Below are positions 59,401 to 64,000 of a DNA stretch of 64,000 nt, piece by piece; the first letter of the stretch is position 1, and each line of letters starts with the position of its first letter. A program made the position numbers and the translations under genes. The stretch comes from Heliocidaris erythrogramma (taxonomy: Eukaryota > Echinodermata > Echinoidea > Camarodonta > Echinometridae), in the NCBI GenBank assembly GCA_025617745.1, contig CM046869.1, forward strand, positions 19,236,994-19,300,993, read 5' to 3'. Under the pieces are notes generated by a model. It had not been told where the DNA came from. It saw only the letters and a list, made by a program, of their open reading frames with translations, and searched no databases.

Positions 59401-61304
59401 GGAGACAAGAAAAGTGGTCTTTATGTACAGGTCCTTTAATAACACATTTCAATGAGAAACTCTTTTCAAGGGAAACATTGTGGTCTTTATAGACAGGTGG
59501 CCCTTCTGTACAGGTGGTTGCTAAAGCAGGGGAGCGTTTCATCAAGCGTTTTGTCGGTGATTTTTACCGACAACTGTTATAAGCTACTGAAATCCTCGCA
59601 TCTGATTGGCTGGGAGCAAATTTGTCGGTAAAAATCACTGACAAAACGCTTGATGAAACGCTCCACAGGTTTGACTGTACTTCATGGATGTATTTATGAT
59701 TGAATGAATTTACATTTGAATGAACTGAATGAAATGCAATTTAAAAAGAAAGAAAGTAATTTAGAGCACCTAATGGTAATTAGTTTACCTTTGTTTTTTA
59801 TCGTAACAGTGAAAGCAGAATAAAGCATAACAACAACTCAGAATCACAACTCTCAACGGTGAGTCCATTCTCTGTGTCTTTTACTGATCTTAATATTAAT
59901 GATAATTGTGGGTTCTTGCATAGCACTCAGGTCTGGCACTTTTTGCAGTCTTGTTGCTCCATTATTATGAGCCCGTCTTTAGCCCGGCTGCCATTACACC
60001 ACTCAGATTTTAGTATAGACCATTTCATTGTTGTATATTTACATTACATGCCCGTCATTGCCCTCAAATGAATCCTTAATGTAATATGTGGTCGCACCAA
60101 AATATAGTGATTGCACTACAATAGGATGTGATGGTAACTGGGCAGGCATGATGTCACAGTTCACATGGCCTATATGCATAAACAAATTTTAGCCTATTGT
60201 AGATAAATACAACCTGTTTTTGGAAATTGAATTTGTCATATGTAGAGATTTAATCTTGATTTTCATATTCAACAGATAATGAAAAGAAGTTAATAATGAT
60301 GTACAAAGTCTCTTGCATTGCACCAACGTCATTATTAATCGAGTGCTTAAAATTATTGATTAACTCGTCCCAAAGTGTCATATTGATGAGATAAAGTATG
60401 TGTATTATACACTTTTCTCTGTTTTAATAAATGGTATTTGTTGGATTTTGGAGGGTAGATTTAATCTTGAATTTTCACTTTCACAGAATTACCAAAAGAA
60501 GGGAAAAAAGATGTAACCTGTATTATACTGAAATGATATAATTGAGCATTTCCTCCTGATAAAATGAACTTGTCCCAGAGTGTCGAATTGGAATCCTCTA
60601 TTCCATTTTTTTAAATCGTAGAATATGGTAGTAGCATATTTGAGCATACATAATGGGATTACAGTGTAGGTGAACCATTTCAGGTGATCCATAAGTAATT
60701 TAATTATTATTTATCAATTTGAACACCTGTGGAATTTTAGAAACTAGAAAAGGGGATTACCGCAATTGAAGTTGTTGAAAATTGTCGTATTCACCTTTCC
60801 TAATTTCTGTCATTTTGTTATTTGTCAAATGTTTATTAATGTATTTTGTAGGAAATACTACATGTAGATATCATTGATAACAATGATATCCATGTTTATA
60901 ATATTTGTATAATCAGTATATATGATGAATGATAGCAATAAGGAAAATTTCTATTAATTTCCATTTTCACATTATTCATCGTACCGGTGCTCACCTCATT
61001 GCCCAAAACTGCTATATTACATATGAAAGTATATGCTGAAGATTTATGACAGATTAACTCCTGTCATTATAGATTATATTTTTGTGTATACTGTTGCTAC
61101 TTCAAAGTAAGCTATGCAAGTATTCTTCCGTATAATTCCTTTTTTAGGTATGACTATGCACTCCATATACTTTATTTTCACTCCTTGTAGAGTCCGTCAT
61201 CAAGTAAAGCCAAATTGATCTCCCGCATGGCCAAGATGGGACAGCCCATGCTGCCGTTGTCTGGTGCCATCGTAGCCCACGACAGCACAGACTCAGAAGC
61301 AGAT
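38338..61304 (+). CDS. FKBP15: FKBP15 (FK506-binding protein 15), N-terminal two thirds of the conserved head; 12 exons, 3' part outside window
   Basis: Join 38338-38438, 40528-40615, 41323-41392, 41924-41947, 42703-42777, 46256-46354, 48202-48354, 49487-49555, 54118-54261, 58180-58307, 59810-59858, 61191-61304. All junctions keep frame. Numbered from the first full codon (38339), the product has SKLSSLFG and TAPKQPKK (1-33), a Gln run (35-42), a WH1/EVH1-like domain (about 51-155), an FKBP domain (about 176-274), a Ser-rich linker (275-333) and [17 protein letters not shown] (about 339-355). This order is diagnostic of FKBP15, which in vertebrates is an actin- and endosome-associated protein with a long coiled coil after this motif; that half is not in the window. 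The annotated part begins inside a codon (split phase), so an upstream exon with the start is required. Introns range from about 0.3 kb to 5 kb and are full of repeats. Identity is from family knowledge; the exon structure is read directly. Confidence 0.95.
38745..38771 (+). other. FKBP15: Duplicated end of FKBP15 exon a; possible 27-nt mini-exon
   Basis: About 300 bp after exon a, the sequence for APKQPKKTK recurs. It is preceded by acacag and followed by the donor-like AAAG|gtacac. The piece is 27 nt, enters and leaves in the same phase as exon a, and would add a second [11 protein letters not shown] block. The intron after it also resembles the intron after exon a. The upstream tract is an ACATGT repeat rather than a polypyrimidine tract, so the acceptor is weak and use as an exon is doubtful. 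Confidence 0.4.
38884..39316. mobile_element. TTAA-flanked MITE, 433 bp, in FKBP15 intron a
   Basis: TTAAAGACCTCAGCCTGACC at the left is inverted at the right with the TTAA at 39313-39316. The inside is GC-rich (ccgtctctgaggagcgctac) compared with the intron. Confidence 0.8.
40139..40196. repeat. 58-bp hairpin (near-perfect palindrome)
   Basis: taaaacaccctcttgcggaa and ccaaactc pair with gagtttggttccgcccaagg and gtgttttat with almost no loop. Only one copy was seen. It lies 330 bp upstream of exon b. Confidence 0.75.
40528..40615 (+). CDS. FKBP15: FKBP15 exon b: Gln run and start of WH1 domain
   Basis: The acceptor is ttgtattcag and the donor AGATT|gtaag. It encodes a run of eight Gln (CAA/CAG) followed by [20 protein letters not shown]. 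The AVHAYR block is the first beta strand of the FKBP15 WH1 domain. The Gln run replaces a low-complexity Thr/Ala/Pro linker I recall in the human protein. Confidence 0.93.
41020..41070. repeat. TTTTTCTTG simple repeat
   Basis: Five to six copies of a cttgttttt(t) unit in the intron before exon c; likely replication slippage. Confidence 0.85.
41323..41392 (+). CDS. FKBP15: FKBP15 exon c: WH1 domain
   Basis: The acceptor is ttcttttacag and the donor GAT|gtaagt. It encodes [20 protein letters not shown] plus AND, strongly matching the FKBP15 WH1 core (NG.Y...GK.GAA.LGNHTA). It ends in phase 0. Confidence 0.95.
41924..41947 (+). CDS. FKBP15: FKBP15 exon d: 24-nt microexon with GC-AG donor
   Basis: The acceptor is tttattaattgcag-like (ttaattgcag) and the donor is TCTGAG|gcaagt, the classic AG|GCAAGT form of a GC-AG intron. 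It encodes DTNPTGSE in phase 0, between exons c and e. Skipping it also keeps frame (AND joined to YKILLY) and would give the length I recall for the human protein (ARE then YRILLY), so it is probably a cassette. Called as an exon from splice signals and frame only. Confidence 0.65.
42283..42507. repeat. 14-bp minisatellite, about 16 copies
   Basis: Unit gaaaggatagtaga is repeated almost without variation. It sits in the intron between the microexon and exon e. A 16-bp palindrome-like phrase agtcctgaaaaggactg flanks it on both sides (42255 and 42583). The minus-strand open frame over it is an artefact of a stop-free repeat. Confidence 0.95.
42703..42777 (+). CDS. FKBP15: FKBP15 exon e: WH1 domain
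   Basis: The acceptor is ttctatctccag and the donor TTCACA|gtaagt. It encodes [20 protein letters not shown] and TFAFT, corresponding to the YRILLYIS strand of FKBP15. Phase 0 at both ends. It lies 200 bp after a 14-bp minisatellite. Confidence 0.95.
42811..43194. mobile_element. TTAA MITE family A, copy 2
   Basis: It starts TTAAAGAGAAGTTTGAGTTC, and its body has gtagtcccatatacacattt and ttgctttgagacagtttctt, shared with the other copies. The right end has lost the terminal inverted repeat. Confidence 0.75.
43241..45350. mobile_element. TTAA-flanked large foldback, interrupted
   Basis: TTAAGGGGAAGTCCAGTCC (43241) is inverted at 45330-45350 with TTAA. Arms are about 330 bp: the left arm is 43241-43464 plus the piece resuming at 44786, and the right runs to 45350. 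A different element (43467-44785) is inserted in the left arm at a TA. A partial relative lies at 49077-49385. Confidence 0.8.
43467..44785. mobile_element. CAGTCAAACCTGTC element, 1.3 kb, TA target
   Basis: CAGTCAAACCTGTCTATAGC and its inverse are flanked by TA (43465-43466, 44786-44787). Sub-terminal tandem ggtggccgctat words occur at both ends. TA duplication suggests Tc1/mariner-type mobilisation. No transposase was seen. A shorter relative lies at 59370-59677. Confidence 0.75.
46256..46354 (+). CDS. FKBP15: FKBP15 exon f: WH1 domain C-terminal part
   Basis: The acceptor is cttttcccgacag and the donor AAACAG|gtatta. It encodes [20 protein letters not shown] followed by [13 protein letters not shown]. 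The [19 protein letters not shown] block is nearly invariant in FKBP15. Phase 0 at both ends. Reading through the donor meets a stop after 11 codons (46384-46386), so intron retention would end the protein after WH1. Confidence 0.96.
46915..47521. mobile_element. MITE with GGTGGTATTCTGAGAT ends, interrupted by a TTAA MITE
   Basis: Inverted ends of about 43 bp (gggtggtatcctgagatata and its inverse). The uninterrupted sister at 54583-54812 is only 230 bp long; the extra 392 bp here are the family A MITE at 47065-47456. Confidence 0.85.
47065..47456. mobile_element. TTAA MITE family A, copy 3
   Basis: TTAA at 47065 and 47453. It carries gaatcttgagttctggga, gtcccatatacccatttctg and tgctttgagacagtttcttt. 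Confidence 0.85.
47700..48142. mobile_element. TTAA MITE family A, copy 4, decayed
   Basis: ctccatgtacccatatcgtg, ttgagcaagattgagtcaag and ccgtttctttcacaatgca align with the family body. Both ends are eroded. It lies 60 bp before exon g. Confidence 0.6.
48202..48354 (+). CDS. FKBP15: FKBP15 exon g: end of WH1 and start of FKBP domain
   Basis: The acceptor is tctgccatgcag and the donor GGAGAT|gtaagt. It encodes VGLAKVNS, a linker, SLVFQDL and [20 protein letters not shown]. The VKYTGWL stretch is the first strand of the FKBP fold and holds the equivalent of Tyr26 of FKBP12. 51 codons, phase 0. Confidence 0.95.
48378..48998. repeat. Foldback-like element with two opposed telomere-like arrays
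   Basis: 48432-48600 is an imperfect (CCTAA)n array and 48840-48930 an imperfect (TTAGG)n array in the opposite orientation. They are flanked by gcgacaattgctccgc (48393) and ggtggcgcaattgctgtc (48979), themselves inverted relatives. A related piece is in the tandem duplication (ggagtaattgtcgccaga, 23345). Confidence 0.5.
49077..49385. mobile_element. Left half of the TTAA foldback family
   Basis: aaaggggaagttcagttgaa, tggcatgaaaaactaggg and acttgaaccaac match the left arm of 43241-45350. It ends 100 bp before exon h. Confidence 0.75.
49487..49555 (+). CDS. FKBP15: FKBP15 exon h: FKBP domain (VFDS...KVIK)
   Basis: The acceptor is tctcttcacag and the donor ATAAAG|gtaaga. It encodes [20 protein letters not shown] and VIK. 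It carries the equivalents of Phe36, Asp37, Phe46, Val55 and Ile56 of FKBP12, while the Arg42 and Glu54 positions are Val and Lys. 23 codons, phase 0. Confidence 0.95.
50330..50660. other. GC-richer, apparently unique intronic stretch
   Basis: No repeat family seen elsewhere in the window, no open frame and no splice signals flanking a plausible exon. A conserved noncoding element is possible. Confidence 0.3.
51010..52314. mobile_element. TTAA-flanked element, 1.3 kb, TTAACCCTTTCAAGACA ends
   Basis: TTAACCCTTTCAAGACA (51010) faces an inverted TTAACCCTTTCAGGACA (ending 52314). Inside are GTGTTGGTGTTTG tandem repeats (51071-51112) and inverted caccaacaccaacacc words (51848). No transposase. 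It is flanked by 49-bp direct repeats (50962-51009 and 52315-52361). Confidence 0.75.
52362..53471. other. No gene recognised
   Basis: Intronic sequence without recognised elements; 53020-53280 is somewhat richer in GC but has no coding features. Confidence 0.4.
53472..53617. mobile_element. Foldback, CATAAAACTTGTT family
   Basis: gggccctgtttcataaaact and its inverse agttttatgaaacagggccc are perfect ends. The core has AGCCAATCAG (53533-53542). Confidence 0.9.
53830..54050 (-). repeat. tRNA-derived SINE, inverted, next to exon i
   Basis: On the minus strand, box A (inverse of ccactcaacca, 54025-54035) and box B (inverse of gttttgaacc, 53991-54000) are followed by the same body as at 36905-37080. 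It ends about 65 bp before the exon i acceptor. Confidence 0.8.
54118..54261 (+). CDS. FKBP15: FKBP15 exon i: FKBP domain C-terminal half
   Basis: The acceptor is tttccatgcag and the donor AAGAAG|gtaatt. It encodes [20 protein letters not shown], then [20 protein letters not shown] and LFDVEIKK. Trp59, Tyr82, Ile91 and Phe99 equivalents of the FKBP12 pocket are present; the His87 and Ile90 positions are Leu and Arg. 48 codons, phase 0. A SINE remnant ends less than 70 bp upstream of the acceptor. Confidence 0.96.
54583..54812. mobile_element. MITE with GGTGGTATTCTGAGAT ends, intact, 230 bp
   Basis: ggggtggtattctgagattt and aaatctcagaataccacccc are the ends. It is the uninterrupted version of 46915-47521. 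Confidence 0.85.
54813..57151. other. Intron without recognised elements
   Basis: 55330-55450 and 56040-56160 are GC-richer islands with no frame or repeat relationship seen here. Confidence 0.35.
57152..57289. mobile_element. Foldback, CATAAAACTTGTT family
   Basis: gggccctgtttcataaaact and ttttatgaaatagggtcc are the ends. The core has CTAATTGGCT (57214-57223), which has one change from the NF-Y consensus. Confidence 0.85.
58180..58307 (+). CDS. FKBP15: FKBP15 exon j: Ser/charged linker
   Basis: The acceptor is catcttgtacag and the donor GACAA|gtaaga. It encodes [20 protein letters not shown], then [18 protein letters not shown]. The opening resembles VKFARDSGS of the vertebrate protein; the rest is a variable, probably disordered and phosphorylatable linker. 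It leaves two bases over. Confidence 0.88.
58647..58785. mobile_element. Foldback, GGAGCGTTTCATCAAG family, copy 4
   Basis: Arms ggggagcgtttcatcaagtg and the inverse. The core is reversed relative to copies 1 and 3 and has AGCCAATCAG (58703-58712). Confidence 0.9.
59370..59677. mobile_element. CAGTGAAACCTGTC element, TA target, with nested foldback
   Basis: CAGTGAAACCTGTCTATAAA and the inverse ACAGGTTTGACTG are flanked by TA. The right half is interrupted by the foldback at 59529-59664. Confidence 0.75.
59529..59664. mobile_element. Foldback, GGAGCGTTTCATCAAG family, copy 5, nested
   Basis: Nearly perfect arms. The host sequence acagg is found on both sides (gcagg and cacagg). The core has CTGATTGGCT (59602-59611). 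Confidence 0.9.
59810..59858 (+). CDS. FKBP15: FKBP15 exon k: Asn/Ser linker
   Basis: The acceptor is tatcgtaacag and the donor TCAACG|gtgagt. It takes one base to complete the split Asn codon and encodes [16 protein letters not shown], equivalent to the KSNSLSEQL region of the vertebrate protein. 49 nt. Confidence 0.85.
59859..61190. other. Intron without recognised elements
   Basis: AT-rich; 60220-60420 and 60450-60620 share a diverged duplicate (taatcttgattttcatattc-like words, then aactcgtcccaaagtgtc and acttgtcccagagtgtcg). Confidence 0.4.
61191..61304 (+). CDS. FKBP15: FKBP15 exon l: [17 protein letters not shown] motif
   Basis: The acceptor is tcactccttgtag and the donor GCAGAT|gtaagt. 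It encodes [20 protein letters not shown] followed by [18 protein letters not shown]. The central motif is a hallmark of FKBP15. It is the last exon visible here; no further exon was recognised between 61305 and 64000. Confidence 0.96.
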
Positions 61305-61411
61305 GTAAGTCTTCACTTCAAAGTTTATGCATTTCTAAAATTGATGAAAATTGGTCATAAAAATATTTATGTATTATGTATGTAGAAGAAAATAACAGCA
61401 ACGAAAGCCAA

Positions 61412-61496
61412 GATATTGTCTACGGAGGGCCAGAAGGGCGTAACTGTATGTAAACTGTTACCAGTTAACGCCTTTCTGGGTCTCATCAACCAATAA
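61412..61496. repeat. Hairpin element H7, first of the tandem cluster
   Basis: gatattgtctacggagggcc, gaagggcgtaac and gttaacgcctttctgggtct. A detached right-type arm (cccagaaaggcgcgaactgg) follows at 61535. Confidence 0.75.
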
Positions 61497-61604
61497 CAAC
61501 TTACTATAAAAGCCAAAGTCAGACGAAATGCTGAGACCCAGAAAGGCGCGAACTGGTAATAGTTTAAATACAACCATAAAAGCCAATGTCTATAGAATTT
61601 TAGA

Positions 61605-61686
61605 AGATATCGTCTTATGAGATCCTGAAGGGCATAAACTCTTTGTTGACTGCTATTAGTGCTTTCTGGCTCTTATCAGACAATAG
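61605..61686. repeat. Hairpin element H8
   Basis: gatatcgtcttatgagatcc, tgaagggcataaac and gctttctggctcttatcaga form a mismatched stem. Confidence 0.75.
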
Positions 61687-61722
61687 CAACAATGAAAGCC
61701 AGCATCTATAGAGTGTTAGTAG

Positions 61723-61809
61723 GTGTTGTCTGCTGAGAACGAGAAGGGCGTAAAACTCTTTGTAAACTGCCATTTAGTTTAATGCCTTTCTGGTTCTCAC
61801 AGACAATAT
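61723..61809. repeat. Hairpin element H9
   Basis: gttgtctgctgagaacgaga, agggcgtaaaac and taatgcctttctggttctca, cagacaat. The arms keep pairing where both have drifted (aacgag / ctggtt). Confidence 0.75.
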
Positions 61810-61842
61810 GAATGTTATGCTGAAGGCAGTGTACATGTATGT

Positions 61843-62208
61843 TTAAAGGTAAAGTTGAGTTCTGGTCGTGCAATTACATTGTGAAAGAAACTGTCTCAAA
61901 GCAATTGAGAAAGGTTGATCATGTCTACATAAGAATTGATGTAGACTCTGAGGTTTTGACCCAGTTTTGCTGAAAAAGCACATGCTCTGCACACAGAAAT
62001 GGGTGCATGGGACGGCACACACATGTGGAATGCATGTTCGACTCGAACACTGCAGCTATTTTTCGTCATATTTCGAATATGAGGGCATTTGAAGAGCATT
62101 CCTTTTCAGGGGACATTTCCACTATGATGTTCTTCCAAACTGATGTAAAAGGAATGAGAAAGCTCACAAATTATTTTTCACCTTTCCCAGAACTCAACCT
62201 TCTCTTAA
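61843..62208. mobile_element. TTAA MITE family A, copy 5, inserted in the hairpin cluster
   Basis: TTAAAGGTAAAGTTGAGTTC at the left and ccagaactcaaccttctctt aa at the right. The surrounding unit, found uninterrupted at 62440 and 63405, reads gtttaatctg at this point, so the TTAA was the target. Confidence 0.9.
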
Positions 62209-62262
62209 AACTCCATGACATGAGGCATCCATTATGAAACTAATCCCCACTTGAAAGATATC

Positions 62263-62346
62263 ATATCATCTGTTTGAAGCCAGAAGGGCGTTAACTCTTT
62301 TCTTTTGTACAGGGTTAACGCCCTTTTGGCTCCAAACAGACGATAT
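62263..62346. repeat. Hairpin element H10, near-perfect
   Basis: atatcatctgtttgaagcca, gaagggcgttaac and gttaacgcccttttggctcc, aaacagacgatat. Directly abuts H11. Confidence 0.9.
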
Positions 62347-62347
62347 G

Positions 62348-62428
62348 CTGTGAGCCAGGAGGGTGTAAACACAATGTAAATTGCTACGTATTAGTTAACG
62401 TCTTTCTGGCTCTCAGTCAAACAATAAG
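62348..62428. repeat. Hairpin element H11
   Basis: tgtgagccaggagggtgtaa and ttaacgtctttctggctctc. It starts 1-2 bp after H10. Confidence 0.75.
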
Positions 62429-62546
62429 AATGTAATTGCTGAAGGCAGTGTATGTTTAATCTGCATAACATGAAGTATCCTTTATGAAACCAAAATCCAC
62501 TAGAAGATATCATCTGCTAAGAGCCAGAAGGGCATAAACTGTTATA

Positions 62547-63361
62547 CACTAAAGGAAAAAAGAAACTTATAAAAGTTCAAGAGATCACCAAATTAAATTC
62601 TCTGCATGGAAATGTACCAAATTTGGATATAATGTTGATTCAATGCATGGCTTTAAATGACAGTCAATAACAAAAAGTTTTCTTCAATGCCACAAAAGAA
62701 ATGTGCACTGAAACAAAGGACTCTCTAATCCCAAAGTCACAAAGATAAACTGCAGTCTTGTACACCATATGCATGTCAATGAATGAAACAAAAGAATTTC
62801 AAAAGGGATTTGCAAGTTCATATCCAAACAGATTAATAGCCAGTATGTCCACCTCTAGCTTGCTGGCAAGCTGTACACCGTCTTCGCATGCTTCCGATCA
62901 GATTCGCGATGGTAGCCTGGGGAACATTGTTCCATTCCTCTTGCAGTGCTGCAATGAGCGTCTCCCTATTGATGGGTTGATTGTCACGCCTTGACACACG
63001 TCGACCAAGCTCTTCCCAGAGATGTTCAATTGGGGAAAGGTCTGGTGAACGGGCGAACCATGGCAGAACATCAATATCCTCTTGCTCGAGGGGTGCAAAT
63101 CCCTTTTGAAATTCTTTTGTTTCATTCATTGACATGCATATGGTGTACAAGACTGCAGTTTATCTTTGTGACTTTGGGATTAGAGAGTCCTTTGTTTCAG
63201 TGCACATTTCTTTTGTGGCATTGAAGAAAACTTTTTGTTATTGACTGTCATTTAAAGCCATGCATTGAATCAACATTATATCCAAATTTGGTACATTTCC
63301 ATGCAGAGAATTTAATTTGGTGATCTCTTGAACTTTTATAAGTTTCTTTTTTCCTTTAGTG
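62547..63361 (-). mobile_element. Tc1/mariner-type non-autonomous element, copy 2 (815 bp)
   Basis: Same CACTAAAGG ends, TA flanks (62545-62546, 63362-63363) and 268-bp inverted repeats (62547-62814, 63094-63361) as copy 1, in the opposite orientation. Its transposase fragment frame is open. It lies in the intron after FKBP15 exon l, antisense to the gene. Confidence 0.94.
62833..63150 (-). pseudogene. Tc1-like transposase C-terminal fragment, frame open
   Basis: An open frame of about 105 codons enters from the inverted repeat and holds SPDLSPIEHLWEELGRRVSR, with the final Glu of the DD34E triad, ending RRRCTACQQARGGHTGY. About two thirds of a normal ~340-residue transposase is missing, so it is a remnant despite the open frame. 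Confidence 0.88.
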
Positions 63362-63394
63362 TAGTAAACGTCTTTCTTGCTCTCAGCAGACAAT

Positions 63395-64000
63395 GAAGGT
63401 TATACAGAAGCCAGTGTCTGTTTAATCTGTGTGACATAAGGCATCCGTTATGAAACTAAAACCCACTTTCCCTCTTGAAAGTGACAGTAGAGATTAGGAA
63501 TAGAACAATTCAATACATGAGAGGAAGAAGGGCCCAACTCCATCAAAATAGTTTTTTAGTTATTTATATTTTTTGGTGGATATTTCAAGGTAAGTTTTTT
63601 TTTTCATCTTCATGGAACCATTGATATATAAAGATGAATACATTCTGTTATCAATTTAAACTTGTAAAATATATATATATATTTTTTATTGATAACTTTA
63701 AATTTGTTGAGATGGAGTTGAATCCTGCTTCTTCTCATTTATTCAATTGCATCCCTAGACTACAGGCAGATGTAGATTGAGATGTGGGTTGTGATTGGGT
63801 AGCTGGGATGAAGTGTTCTTAATCAGCATTGTACAATGCACATGTTTGCATTGTACATGTACAACAGGGAGACTAAAAGCTTTGAGAAGACAAAAGAAAG
63901 AAGATGAAATATGAGAAAAGGAAATATAACTACATGTATGACTGCAAAGACTTTAATGAAAACATTGTAAGGGCAATGTCAATAGCGTAATACTTCACAT
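63395..64000. other. FKBP15 intron continues; no further exon seen
   Basis: 63405-63470 is the spacer unit of the hairpin cluster (gtttaatctgtgtgacataa, ggcatccgttatgaaac). A TA repeat lies at 63670-63684 and ACATGT words at 63855. No coding exon was recognised. Confidence 0.5.

Larger units (their letters stand above)
62506..63394. repeat. Hairpin element H12, split by the Tc1-like insertion
   Basis: The left arm gatatcatctgctaagagcc, agaagggcataaact (62506-62541) and the right arm taaacgtctttcttgctctc, agcagacaat (63364-63394) are separated by the 815-bp element at 62547-63361. Confidence 0.85.

Noticed and set aside
63480..63780. A further FKBP15 exon after 61304
   Set aside because: Possible acceptors near 63760 are not followed by a frame resembling the protein.

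Overview
The window is AT-rich, intron- and repeat-rich animal DNA. Short GT-AG exons lie kilobases apart, there is no operon structure, foldback elements and tRNA-derived SINE remnants are abundant, and the ACATGT motif recurs throughout. An echinoderm, probably a sea urchin, is the best guess. This rests on the character of the repeats and on a gene resembling its deuterostome orthologues; no species-specific marker was checked.

One protein-coding gene is clear: the 5' part of FKBP15 (FK506-binding protein 15, also called FKBP133 or WAFL), on the + strand. Twelve coding exons between 38338 and 61304 join in frame into 1,114 coding bases. They encode the N-terminal SLFG...APKQPKK motif, a Gln run, a WH1 domain, an FKBP-type prolyl isomerase domain, a Ser-rich linker and the conserved [17 protein letters not shown] motif. 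The coiled-coil C-terminal half must lie beyond the right edge. The start codon is not certain; a phase-compatible candidate (ATG at 23020) lies 15 kb upstream, inside a recent 1.5-kb tandem duplication (22297-23810 and 23811-25326).

Notable gene features are a 24-nt microexon with a GC-AG donor inserted in the WH1 domain, a tandemly copied exon end that could act as a 27-nt in-frame mini-exon, and an FKBP pocket that keeps key residues I recall as lost in the human protein.

The rest is mostly mobile-element debris, some of it datable by nesting. Region by region: 0-22 kb holds no recognisable gene, but has a foldback element (0.4-0.8 kb), MITEs at 2.5, 5.1, 9.1 and 9.6 kb, an 815-bp Tc1-like remnant (11.6-12.4 kb), a GC-rich stretch with an RFX-type X-box (15.4 kb) and hairpin elements at 17.0-18.9 kb. 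22.3-25.3 kb is the tandem duplication. 27-36 kb holds several foldback and TTAA-flanked MITEs, more hairpins, and a nested GC-rich element with a GGN repeat. 36-38 kb holds a tRNA-type SINE and degenerate tandem repeats. 38.3-61.3 kb is FKBP15, with introns full of nested elements. 61.4-63.4 kb is an array of six ~80-bp hairpins interrupted by a TTAA MITE and a second 815-bp Tc1-like copy.

The two signals most worth following are the hairpin family (12 copies, half of them in tandem inside the FKBP15 transcription unit) and a foldback superfamily that carries an NF-Y-type CCAAT box at its centre in eight of nine copies.
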